Source: Flavobacteriales bacterium UBA5692
Lineage (GTDB): Bacteria > Bacteroidota > Bacteroidia > Flavobacteriales_D > Sanyastnellaceae
Direction: 5' to 3'
DNA length: 10,098 bases
NCBI GenBank assembly: GCA_002420235.1
Contig: DIHQ01000088.1
Location: 1 to 10,098 of the forward strand
The notes beneath the pieces are model-generated. The model was given only the letters and a program-made list of their open reading frames with translations, ran no database searches and was not told the origin of the DNA. Positions 1-7,008 of this stretch are shown one piece after another. The position numbers and the translations under genes are program-made. Numbering within the stretch: the stretch's first letter is position 1; every line of letters starts with the position of its first letter.

Positions 1-690
1 TTTAAGGCTGCTGTCGATGCCCGAATCGCTGGCGGAGATAAAAAGGATGACGCCATATTGAAGGAGCTGCAGAAGCTCATAACTGATAGCAAGGCCATCC
101 GTTTTGAAGGCAATGGGTATTCTAATGAGTGGGTGAAAGAGGCGAAGAAACGTGGGCTTTCCAATTTACGCTCGACTCCCGAGGCGTTAAGCGTATTTAC
201 CCGAAAGGAGGTGGTATCTCTTTTCGAAGACCTCGGCGTTTTACGCAAAGAAGAACTTGGTGCGCGTGTCGAAGTTGAGTTTGAAAATTACATAATGAAA
301 CGGCAGATTGAATACCGCGTGCTCATAGATATGTGCAAGAATTCTGTACTTCCAGCGGCTATTCGTCACCAGAATGGATTGCTCGACAACGTAGGGCAGC
401 TCGACGCGGTGCTTGGCAAGGAAGCCAAGTCTTACTCTGGAGCTCAAATTGATATGATCAAGGAGGCAGGTGAGCTTATCCAAGAACTATATGCCGCCAT
501 TGCTAATATGGAGGCGATTCACGAAAAAGCTGATTCGGCGAAAAATCCCTTGGAAAGTGCTAAGACATTTGCAGATAAATTGGTACCTAGCATGGATGCA
601 GCCTCTAATATCTGTGCCAAGCTCGAGTCGTTGGTTGCCGATGCAGATTGGCCTTTACCGAAGTTTTCTGAATTGCTTTTTACCCGTTGA
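1..690 (+). CDS. glnN: Glutamine synthetase type III, C-terminal part (5' end outside window)
   Basis: Glutamine synthetase makes glutamine from glutamate, ammonia and ATP in the cytoplasm. The reading frame is open from base 1, so the visible 229 residues are the tail of a longer protein (the family is about 700 residues or more). An internal TTG at 58 is not a credible start, because the frame continues upstream with family-like sequence. Segments typical of the GSIII tail are seen: NGYSNEWVKEAKKRGLSN, an ENYIMKRQIEYRV helix, LPAAIRHQNGLLDNV, and the terminal WPLPKFSELLFTR. The ATP-grasp-like catalytic core lies off the left edge, so catalytic residues cannot be checked. Identity rests on recalled family similarity. 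Type III enzymes are frequent in Bacteroidota. The stop at 688-690 is followed by a 134-base gap, so it probably ends its own transcript. Confidence 0.92.
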   Translation, partial: FKAAVDARIAGGDKKDDAILKELQKLITDSKAIRFEGNGYSNEWVKEAKKRGLSNLRSTPEALSVFTRKEVVSLFEDLGVLRKEELGARVEVEFENYIMKRQIEYRVLIDMCKNSVLPAAIRHQNGLLDNVGQLDAVLGKEAKSYSGAQIDMIKEAGELIQELYAAIANMEAIHEKADSAKNPLESAKTFADKLVPSMDAASNICAKLESLVADADWPLPKFSELLFTR

Positions 691-711
691 ATCTTGATGC
701 GTCCTCTGCGC

Positions 712-742
712 AAGCAGCGGCAGTCAGCAATGGCGGCTGCTT
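712..742 (+). terminator. Weak hairpin after glutamine synthetase, possible terminator
   Basis: Bases 712-718 (AAGCAGC) pair with 736-742 (GCTGCTT). After one G-G mismatch the stem continues with two G-C pairs (720-721 with 733-734), around an 11-base loop. A run of five T lies about ten bases downstream rather than directly after the stem, so this is not a textbook intrinsic terminator. It lies 22 bases after the glnN stop and upstream of the next gene. It could be a weak terminator, an RNA end-stabilising hairpin, or chance. Confidence 0.3.
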
Positions 743-792
743 CATGTTGGACGTTTTTCGATATTGCGAGTACGCGAATGGACACTTTGCCT

Positions 793-801
793 TACATTCG
801 G
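793..801 (+). promoter_or_regulatory. Candidate -7 promoter box (TACATTCGG) before the PorE-like gene
   Basis: TACATTCG matches the Bacteroidota -7 consensus TAnnTTTG at all but one position, and ends 23 bases before the ATG at 825. The same TAnnTTCGG string occurs at a similar distance before the genes at 7009 and 8601. No TTG is found at the expected 17-23 base spacing upstream; the nearest, at 764-766, is 26 bases away. If real, it would drive the five-gene cluster that follows. Confidence 0.35.
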
Positions 802-824
802 GAATTGAATTAAAGCGTTTGGAA

Positions 825-2828
825 ATGCACAACTACCTGCAAGCAAGTTGGAAGCGAACCGGACTCCTCGGTTTGCTCATGTTTTTCGCATTCGGACTCG
901 CTTCAGCCCAAAGTGATTTGGCTGAGGAGGCTGATCAAGCCTATGAGCGAGGTGCCTATGCCACGTCACTTAAGGAGTACATCAAAGCTTACCCAAAAGT
1001 CAAGGATATTGACGAAAAGGGTCGAATTGCATTTATGGCAGGTGAGAGTTTTATGAGATTGATGGAGCCTACAGGTGCTGAGGAATGGTACGACAAGGCC
1101 ATCGGATTGCGTTACGGTTCTCAGAGCCCGGATGTTTACCTTCACTACGGAGAGGCGATGTCTATGCAGCAGGAGTTTGACGAAGCCATTGAATGGTACA
1201 TCACGTACAAAGAAAATGGTGGCGATCCTTCCGTTGCGGAGGCGATGATTGAACAAGCGGACAACGATGCACTCGAGTTGATGGAACCATCCAGCCGGTA
1301 CATCGTGGACAACTTGCTTAGATTGAATTCTACGAGTTATGACTTCGGAGCCGGTTTTGCTTCCAAGAAAGCAGATGCAATTGTATTTGCCTCCTCGCGA
1401 GAATCTTCCGCGGGATCAGGCGAAGATCCAATCACAGGCCAACGCTACATGGATCTGTTCACTGCGGAGCAGGACAAGAAAGAGAACTGGAGCACACCAG
1501 AGCCACTGAACTCTACTGTGAATACAGAGTACAACGAAGGGACGGTGACATTTGACAAGAAGTACCGGTCCATCTATTTTACTCGGTGTATCTCGGACGA
1601 AGATAATTCATACGCATGCGACATCTATCGTTCAAGCACAATGGGCAAAAGATATGGTCCATCAGAGGTAGTGGAATTGGTGAATCGTGAGGATGATGAC
1701 AGCTCGCAAGTGGCCCATCCTAGCTTTTCGGTGGATAACGACTTTTTGATGTTCGTCTCGGATATGCCTGGCGGCTTCGGGGGGAAAGATATCTGGTATG
1801 TCGCATATGACGATAAGGAAGACACCTTTGGCAAACCTGTTAATATGGGCTCAAACGTGAATTCAGATGGCGATGAAATGTTTCCCACAATGAGATACGA
1901 TGGGGCTCTTTACTACGCCTCAACCAAATTGGGAAAGATGGGTGGTTTGGACATCGTTCGCGCTCTTCCTGCAGAAGGAACCATGAAATTCGAGAAGGCT
2001 GAACCTCTGCCGTATCCCATCAACAGTTCCGGAGACGATTTTAGCATGATTTTCAAAGATGATGAAGATGCAGGAATTTTTACCTCAAGTCGTCCGGGAG
2101 GAAAAGGGAAAGATGATTTGTATTCATTCCGTCTTCCTGAAATGGAATTTTGTTATCAAGGTGACGTGTTCGATGCTTACACGGGTAATCCACTTGGTGC
2201 TACCGTGATCATCAACGGCTCGAATGGGGATTCGTTTTCTGTAACAGCTGATGGCAGTGATGGAACATTTTCACTGTGCGACAACGAAATTAAAAATAAC
2301 ACGACATACGATGTGGAAGTCAATTACGAAGGCTATATCGTAACTGGGGATCGATTTTCAACCATTGGGTTAAGCAACAGTACAACAATGACCCGTGAAT
2401 TTCCGATGAATGAGGTTGTGTTGGACGTGGAATATAACATGCCATTAGTTCTTTATCCGTTTGATGAATCTGCGCTCCTCATTAACGATGAAGTGAACAG
2501 TGCAGATTCGTTGAATTACCTTTTAAGCATTATGGAACGGAATGAGACTTTTGTAGTGCAGCTCGAGTCTCACACAGATAGCAGAGGCAATGCGAGCTAC
2601 AACAAAGAGCTTTCTCAAAAGCGTGCGCAGACGTGTGTGGATTACCTCATAAGTCGCGGCGTCACACGCGATCGATTGGTAGCTGTTGGTCATGGAAAAG
2701 AGCGGTTACTCATTTCAGATGCGGAGATTGTGAAGATGTCAACTGAGGAGGAAAAGGAACGAGCGCACCAAGCGAATCGCAGAACTGTATTCCGCATACT
2801 TCGCTTCGATTACGAGCCCGGTAATTAA
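825..2828 (+). CDS. PorE-like envelope protein: TPR, PD40 propeller, CRD fold and OmpA domain
   Basis: Probable periplasmic or outer-membrane-associated protein of 667 residues. ATG 825 is chosen because it opens a clear signal peptide: basic WKR, hydrophobic LLGLLMFFAFGL, then ASA before Gln29. There is no lipobox cysteine. Residues about 35-155 are TPR-like helices. About 184-435 hold PD40 beta-propeller blades with repeated motifs such as FASSRES, FVSDMPGGFGGKDIWYV and FTSSRPGGKGKDDLYSF. About 441-530 form a carboxypeptidase-regulatory-like beta sandwich. About 538-667 are an OmpA C-terminal peptidoglycan-binding domain with HTD (Asp585) and LSQKRA (Arg600), the usual diaminopimelate-contacting pair. 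Domain order and length resemble PorE of the type IX secretion system, but Bacteroidota carry many paralogues of this layout and no porP/sprF is adjacent, so the exact role is open. The frame is also open upstream to TTG 687, but that extension looks non-coding. Ends 10 bases before purM. Confidence 0.85.
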   Translation: MHNYLQASWKRTGLLGLLMFFAFGLASAQSDLAEEADQAYERGAYATSLKEYIKAYPKVKDIDEKGRIAFMAGESFMRLMEPTGAEEWYDKAIGLRYGSQSPDVYLHYGEAMSMQQEFDEAIEWYITYKENGGDPSVAEAMIEQADNDALELMEPSSRYIVDNLLRLNSTSYDFGAGFASKKADAIVFASSRESSAGSGEDPITGQRYMDLFTAEQDKKENWSTPEPLNSTVNTEYNEGTVTFDKKYRSIYFTRCISDEDNSYACDIYRSSTMGKRYGPSEVVELVNREDDDSSQVAHPSFSVDNDFLMFVSDMPGGFGGKDIWYVAYDDKEDTFGKPVNMGSNVNSDGDEMFPTMRYDGALYYASTKLGKMGGLDIVRALPAEGTMKFEKAEPLPYPINSSGDDFSMIFKDDEDAGIFTSSRPGGKGKDDLYSFRLPEMEFCYQGDVFDAYTGNPLGATVIINGSNGDSFSVTADGSDGTFSLCDNEIKNNTTYDVEVNYEGYIVTGDRFSTIGLSNSTTMTREFPMNEVVLDVEYNMPLVLYPFDESALLINDEVNSADSLNYLLSIMERNETFVVQLESHTDSRGNASYNKELSQKRAQTCVDYLISRGVTRDRLVAVGHGKERLLISDAEIVKMSTEEEKERAHQANRRTVFRILRFDYEPGN

Positions 2829-2838
2829 CCGATTTTTT

Positions 2839-4011
2839 GTGGAGGAATCGAGATACGCAAGCAGAGGCGTTTCCGCTAGCAAGGAGGAGGTACACGCTGC
2901 GATAGAGGGGGTAGATAAAGGCTTATTCCCTAAAGCCTTTTGTAAAATCGTTCCAGATTACTTGACCGGTAGTGAGGACCATTGTGTAGTAATGCATGCT
3001 GACGGAGCAGGGACGAAGTCGTCGTTGGCTTACATGTATTGGAGAGAAACGGGCGATTTGTCTGTTTGGAAGGGAATCGCACAAGATGCATTGGTTATGA
3101 ATCTTGATGACCTGCTCTGCGTTGGAGCTGTGAGCCCCATGTTGCTTTCAAGTACAATTGGTCGCAATAAGAATTTAATCACGGGTGAGGTGGTCAGGGC
3201 CATAATCCAAGGCACCGAAGAGCTGATTGAAGAGCTACGCGGGTATGGAATTGACATTCGGAGTACCGGCGGCGAAACTGCAGATGTCGGAGACTTAGTG
3301 CGAACGGTAATCGTCGATTCCACGGTGGTTGCGCGAATGAAGCGCTCTGAGGTCATCGATAATTCTAGGATTGCCCCTGGCCAAGTTGTTGTCGGGTTAG
3401 CGAGCCATGGACGAGCTGTTTGGGAGCAAGACTACAACGGTGGCATGGGCTCTAACGGACTAACAAGTGCGCGTCACGACGTTTTTGAAAAATCGCTCAT
3501 CTCTCAGTATCCCGAGAGTTTCGATCCCAATATTGATAAAAAATGGGTGTACACTGGTTCTTACGCATTGCTAGATGACGTTGTGGGCGTACCACTGAAT
3601 GCTGGTAAACTCATCCTTTCACCGACCCGGACCTATGCGCCGCTCATAGCTAAGATATTGCCGGACTGGCGCCACCGCATCAATGGAATGGTACATTGCT
3701 CGGGCGGGGCTCAGACAAAAGTCCTACATTTCGTGGATGATGTCCACATTGTGAAGGACCGCTTGTTTGAAACTCCACCATTATTCAAGTTGATCCAATC
3801 AAGCTCAAGGACGGATTGGAAGGAGATGTACACGGTCTTTAACATGGGGCACCGAATGGAAATTTATACCGATGAAGAGGCCGCGTCGGCGATCATCGCC
3901 GAATCCCAAGCGATGGGAGTGGATGCTCAAGTAATTGGCCACTGTGAGCCCCACACTGGAAGACGTGTAACCGTTTCCGGCGAACACGGAACCTTTGAAT
4001 ACAACTATTAG
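2839..4011 (+). CDS. purM: Phosphoribosylformylglycinamidine cyclo-ligase (AIR synthetase), Bacteroidota form
   Basis: PurM closes the imidazole ring of purines: FGAM plus ATP gives aminoimidazole ribonucleotide. The protein has 390 residues, longer than the roughly 345 of the E. coli enzyme but usual for Bacteroidota. It shows the N-terminal RYASRGVSASKEEVH, the nucleotide-binding DGAGTK loop at 55-60, GGETAD at 144-149 and GMGSNGLTSARHD at 202-214, which corresponds to the HSNG-type segment of classical PurM. At 90-91 it has Asp-Asp where E. coli has Asn-Asp. The GTG at 2839 is chosen because it places the start just before the conserved RY motif and no ATG lies nearby in frame. There is no Shine-Dalgarno before it. 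It starts 10 bases after the preceding stop and ends 8-29 bases before prfA. Confidence 0.93.
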   Translation: MEESRYASRGVSASKEEVHAAIEGVDKGLFPKAFCKIVPDYLTGSEDHCVVMHADGAGTKSSLAYMYWRETGDLSVWKGIAQDALVMNLDDLLCVGAVSPMLLSSTIGRNKNLITGEVVRAIIQGTEELIEELRGYGIDIRSTGGETADVGDLVRTVIVDSTVVARMKRSEVIDNSRIAPGQVVVGLASHGRAVWEQDYNGGMGSNGLTSARHDVFEKSLISQYPESFDPNIDKKWVYTGSYALLDDVVGVPLNAGKLILSPTRTYAPLIAKILPDWRHRINGMVHCSGGAQTKVLHFVDDVHIVKDRLFETPPLFKLIQSSSRTDWKEMYTVFNMGHRMEIYTDEEAASAIIAESQAMGVDAQVIGHCEPHTGRRVTVSGEHGTFEYNY

Positions 4012-4040
4012 CTGAAGAGATGAAAGAAGAGGACACTTTA

Positions 4041-5102
4041 ATGCAAAAGCTGGCCTCCATCTCGGACCGTTTCAAGGAAGTCGAAAAACAAGTCGGAGAC
4101 CCGGAGGTGATTTCAAACCAGCGCAGGTATAAGGATTTGATGCGCGAGTACAAGCGATTGGGCCCCATCGTAGATCATTTCAATCAAATGACTGCTTGGT
4201 TTGCTGATCGGGACCAAGCTGAAGAGTGGGCTTCAGGAGATGCACCGGATTATAGAGAGCTGGCCGAGGCGGAACTGCCAGACATTGCGTTGAAACTTGA
4301 GTTGGGTTTAAAAAAGGCCCGCATCTTATTGTTGCCGAAAGATGAAATAGATGACCGCCCCGTTATGATGGAATTTCGCGCTGGTACAGGTGGAGATGAA
4401 GCAGCCATTTTTGCGGGAGACCTCTACCGCATGTACCAGCGCCATTGCGAAGGAAAGTCATGGCGTTGGGAATTGGTCAACGCTAATGAAGGAACCGCCG
4501 GTGGATTTAAAGAAATCACAGTGCGTGTTGAAGGCGAGGGAGTATACGGCTGGTTGAAGTATGAAAGTGGCGTACATCGCGTTCAAAGGGTGCCCGAAAC
4601 AGAATCGCAAGGCCGTGTGCACACGAGCGCGGCGACTGTGGTGGTTTTGCCAGTTGCGGAAGACGTCGACGTCCAATTGGATTTGACTGATGTCCGCCGC
4701 GATACATACCGTGCGAGCGGCGCGGGTGGACAGCACGTCAACAAAACAGAATCCGCGGTTCGCCTGACCCACGAACCCACTGGCATAGTCGTTGAATGCC
4801 AGGATGGTCGTTCACAACATCAGAATTACGAACATGCGCTTGAAGTGCTGCGCACGCGCCTTTTCGAGCGAGAACGTGAAAAGCAAATTGCCGAGCAGGC
4901 AGAGAAACGTAAGTCACTTGTTTCGACCGGTGATCGTTCTGCAAAAATCCGAACGTACAACTACCCACAGGGTAGGGTGACGGATCACCGTATACAATTC
5001 ACATCGCACGCATTGAATGCCATCATGGATGGAGATCTTGAGGCAGTTATCAGCGCACTTCGACTTGCGGAACAAGCCGAATTATTGGCAGCGCAAACCT
5101 AA
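4041..5102 (+). CDS. prfA: Peptide chain release factor 1
   Basis: RF1 recognises UAA and UAG in the ribosomal A site and triggers peptide release. With the start at 4041 the protein has 353 residues. It shows the stop-codon recognition tripeptide PET (PxT class, 185-187) in HRVQRVPETESQGRVHTSA, and the catalytic GGQ at 229-231 in RASGAGGQHVNKTESAVRLTH. The C-terminal STGDRSAKIRTYNYPQGRVTDHRI is also typical of RF1. The frame contains an earlier ATG at 4020 (360 residues). I prefer 4041 because MQKLASISDRF aligns with the usual RF1 N-terminus, and an AGAGGA at 4027-4032 sits 8 bases before it. GGQ glutamine methylation by PrmC is expected from family knowledge. The gene sits between purM and pyrF, with 9 bases to pyrF. 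Confidence 0.95.
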   Translation: MQKLASISDRFKEVEKQVGDPEVISNQRRYKDLMREYKRLGPIVDHFNQMTAWFADRDQAEEWASGDAPDYRELAEAELPDIALKLELGLKKARILLLPKDEIDDRPVMMEFRAGTGGDEAAIFAGDLYRMYQRHCEGKSWRWELVNANEGTAGGFKEITVRVEGEGVYGWLKYESGVHRVQRVPETESQGRVHTSAATVVVLPVAEDVDVQLDLTDVRRDTYRASGAGGQHVNKTESAVRLTHEPTGIVVECQDGRSQHQNYEHALEVLRTRLFEREREKQIAEQAEKRKSLVSTGDRSAKIRTYNYPQGRVTDHRIQFTSHALNAIMDGDLEAVISALRLAEQAELLAAQT

Positions 5103-5111
5103 TTTTGCTAG

Positions 5112-5933
5112 ATGGACAATTGCAAAAGTTTGTACGAGGTGATGAAGCGCAAGGAGTCTGGCTTGTGTGTTGGTTTAGACCCGGATCCCGAACGAATTCC
5201 TAGACACCTCGGCGTGGGTGTTAATGCGATGGAGGAATTTTGCCACGCCATAGTAAAATCGACCAGCGGCTATGCGGCAGCGTTCAAGCCGAATCTTGCC
5301 TTTTTTGAGCAATATGGCGCAGCTGGTTGGGCAGCACTTGAGCGAATTGTCGCCGGCATGCCAGATGACGTATTTATCATCGCTGACGCTAAGCGTGGAG
5401 ATATTGGAAATACTGCCAAACGATATGCCAAGGCCATGTTCGAAGGCTTGGGAGCCCACGCCGTCACCGTGGCGCCGTACATGGGACGCGACAGTATCGT
5501 CCCGTTTTTTGAAGAGTACCCATCCAAATGGACAATTGTACTTGCCTTAACCTCTAATTCAGGAGCTGAAGACTTCGAATTCCACGGGACGCCACCCCTT
5601 TATCAACGCGTTGTTGAGCGATGTTTAGAATGGGGTTCACCCGATGAGTTGATGTTCGTGATTGGCGCCACACGGCCGGAGCGACTTCGTGCCATCCGTC
5701 AGTTGGCGCCAAATCATTTCTTCCTAGTTCCTGGTATAGGTGCACAGGGAGGTCATATCGAAGATGTAATGGAAGCCGGCTGGATTGATGGTGCTGGTGG
5801 CCTTCTCATCAATGCATCGCGCAGTATACTTTACGCTGACTCAGGTAAAGACTTCGCAGTCGCTGCAGCAAGAGAGGCTCAGAAATTACAGCAAGCCATA
5901 GCGCCATATTTCAATCGAATACCCAGCGCATGA
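5112..5933 (+). CDS. pyrF: Orotidine 5'-phosphate decarboxylase
   Basis: PyrF converts orotidine monophosphate to UMP, the last step of de novo pyrimidine synthesis. The protein has 273 residues, the length of the longer OMP decarboxylase subgroup rather than the roughly 240-residue E. coli type. It starts with the family-like LCVGLDPDPERIP, followed by FKPNLAFFEQYG. The catalytic cluster DAKRGDIGNT carries Asp92, Lys94 and Asp97. The phosphate-binding end of the barrel is seen as VPGIGAQGG and INASRSILYA. ATG 5112 lies 9 bases after the prfA stop with no Shine-Dalgarno. Its stop (TGA 5931-5933) overlaps the ATG of the channel gene by 4 bases, suggesting translational coupling. Confidence 0.95.
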   Translation: MDNCKSLYEVMKRKESGLCVGLDPDPERIPRHLGVGVNAMEEFCHAIVKSTSGYAAAFKPNLAFFEQYGAAGWAALERIVAGMPDDVFIIADAKRGDIGNTAKRYAKAMFEGLGAHAVTVAPYMGRDSIVPFFEEYPSKWTIVLALTSNSGAEDFEFHGTPPLYQRVVERCLEWGSPDELMFVIGATRPERLRAIRQLAPNHFFLVPGIGAQGGHIEDVMEAGWIDGAGGLLINASRSILYADSGKDFAVAAAREAQKLQQAIAPYFNRIPSA

Positions 5934-6949
5934 ATCCATCGGTAAAACGTTTGAGAATCGCAGCGCTTTTATTGGGAAGTGTGGTGTGTCTCGGGAGTTT
6001 TGGCTACATGTGGATCGAGGATTATTCTCTTCTCGAGGCCATTTACATGACAGTGATAACCGTATCAACGGTTGGATTTGGCGAGGTGCGAAGCCTCTCG
6101 AATTTAGGAATGCTCTTCACCGCGATACTGATTGTTAGTTCCATCGGTACGTTTACCTTCGCAGCGACGGCTGTCACCCAGTTTTTCCTAGAAGGTAATT
6201 ACCGGGAGCGATTACGAGCGAAGCGAATTCAACGAATTATGAATGAGATGAAAAACCATGTCATTGTTTGCGGCTACGGTCGGGTGGGTGAGAAAGCAGT
6301 GCAGGAACTTCAGAGTCACGAGCATGAAGTGGTCATCATTGAATCCAATGACGAATTGGTAAAGAAGCTGCGCGATGCCGGAATTCGAGTGCTCGCCGGC
6401 GATGCGACCGAAGATGAAAATTTGTTGAATGCGGGACTTGATCGCGCACGAGCCCTCATTACCACCTTACCAGATGACGCACAAAACCTATATGTAGTCC
6501 TAGCAGCAAGAGAACGCCGGTCCGACCTCTTGACAATTAGTCGCGCATCCAATGCCAATGCAGTGAGTAAGCTGAAGGTGGCAGGTGCCCAAAACGTCAT
6601 TATGCCAGACCAAGTGGGCGGTGCTCATATGGCTTCACTGGTAGCTATACCAGATGTAGTGGAATTTCTAGACCACATTCGCATCCAAGGTGTGGATGCC
6701 GTGAACTTGGAGGAGATTGAAGTCAAACAATTGCCCGGAAGTTTGCACTCAATGACCCTTGGTGAAATCGATGCTCGAGACCGTTTTGGGATTAATGTCA
6801 TAGGTTTAAGAACGGCTTCGGGTGAAATGGTAATCAATCCATCTCTGGATACGATGCTGCATGCTTCAATGAAGCTTTTCGTACTGGGAACGGCGGATCA
6901 GATACGCAGGTTGAACGAATCAATCGGAATACAAAGTCCTTCTCTGTGA
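5930..6949 (+). CDS. Two-TM potassium channel with RCK (TrkA-N/TrkA-C) gating domain
   Basis: Predicted inner-membrane K+ channel subunit of 339 residues, similar in size and layout to MthK. Transmembrane helix 1 is about 8-28. The pore loop has the selectivity filter TVGFG at 47-51 followed by Glu, in place of the commoner TVGYGD. Helix 2 is about 60-86. A charged linker (ERLRAKRIQRIMNEM) leads to the RCK N-lobe, whose Rossmann motif GYGRVG is at 115-120 and whose beta-2 acidic residue is Glu138 (VVIIESND), as in nucleotide-binding RCK domains. The last roughly 90 residues fit a TrkA-C/RCK-C lobe. It should assemble as a tetramer with a cytoplasmic gating ring; the ligand (NAD(H), ATP, c-di-AMP or Ca2+) cannot be read from sequence. 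The ATG overlaps the pyrF stop and has no Shine-Dalgarno. Confidence 0.88.
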   Translation: MNPSVKRLRIAALLLGSVVCLGSFGYMWIEDYSLLEAIYMTVITVSTVGFGEVRSLSNLGMLFTAILIVSSIGTFTFAATAVTQFFLEGNYRERLRAKRIQRIMNEMKNHVIVCGYGRVGEKAVQELQSHEHEVVIIESNDELVKKLRDAGIRVLAGDATEDENLLNAGLDRARALITTLPDDAQNLYVVLAARERRSDLLTISRASNANAVSKLKVAGAQNVIMPDQVGGAHMASLVAIPDVVEFLDHIRIQGVDAVNLEEIEVKQLPGSLHSMTLGEIDARDRFGINVIGLRTASGEMVINPSLDTMLHASMKLFVLGTADQIRRLNESIGIQSPSL

Positions 6950-6972
6950 AGTTCAGGATTTGAGTTGATTCG

Positions 6973-6981
6973 TATATTCGG
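6973..6981 (+). promoter_or_regulatory. Candidate -7 promoter box (TATATTCGG) before the symporter gene
   Basis: TATATTCG differs from the Bacteroidota -7 consensus TAnnTTTG at one position and ends 27 bases before ATG 7009, inside the 59-base gap after the channel gene. It repeats the TAnnTTCGG string found at 793 and 8563. No TTG is present at the 17-23 base spacing expected for a -33 element. Confidence 0.35.
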
Positions 6982-7008
6982 TGCCTCACGTTAACAACCC
7001 CTCGATTC

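Larger units (their letters stand above)
825..6949 (+). other. Predicted five-gene transcription unit (PorE-like, purM, prfA, pyrF, potassium channel)
   Basis: The five genes are co-directional. Spacings are 10 bases (PorE-like to purM), 8 or 29 bases (purM to prfA, depending on the prfA start), 9 bases (prfA to pyrF) and a 4-base ATGA overlap (pyrF to channel). No hairpin-plus-T terminator is visible between them. purM, prfA and pyrF side by side is, from memory, a recurring order in Bacteroidota. Co-transcription is inferred from spacing only. Confidence 0.6.

Noticed and set aside
58..690. TTG at 58 as the start of the first gene
   Set aside because: The frame is open to base 1 with glutamine synthetase-like sequence, so the gene simply runs off the left edge.
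687..824. Open 46-codon extension upstream of the PorE-like gene, from a TTG overlapping the glnN stop
   Set aside because: It would bury the clear signal peptide that begins at ATG 825, and the extension has no recognisable protein character and contains the hairpin and candidate promoter box.
4458..4786. Several overlapping reverse-strand open frames inside prfA
   Set aside because: They are shadows of strongly conserved RF1 sequence, including the GGQ region, and show no protein family features.
4949..4957. Reverse-strand TAnnTTCGG match inside prfA as a promoter
   Set aside because: No reverse-strand gene lies downstream of it, and about one chance match is expected in a 10 kb window on two strands.
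5113..5537. TGGACAATTG present at both 5113 and 5528 as a repeat
   Set aside because: Only about ten bases, both copies inside the coding frame of pyrF, with no surrounding similarity; chance is sufficient.
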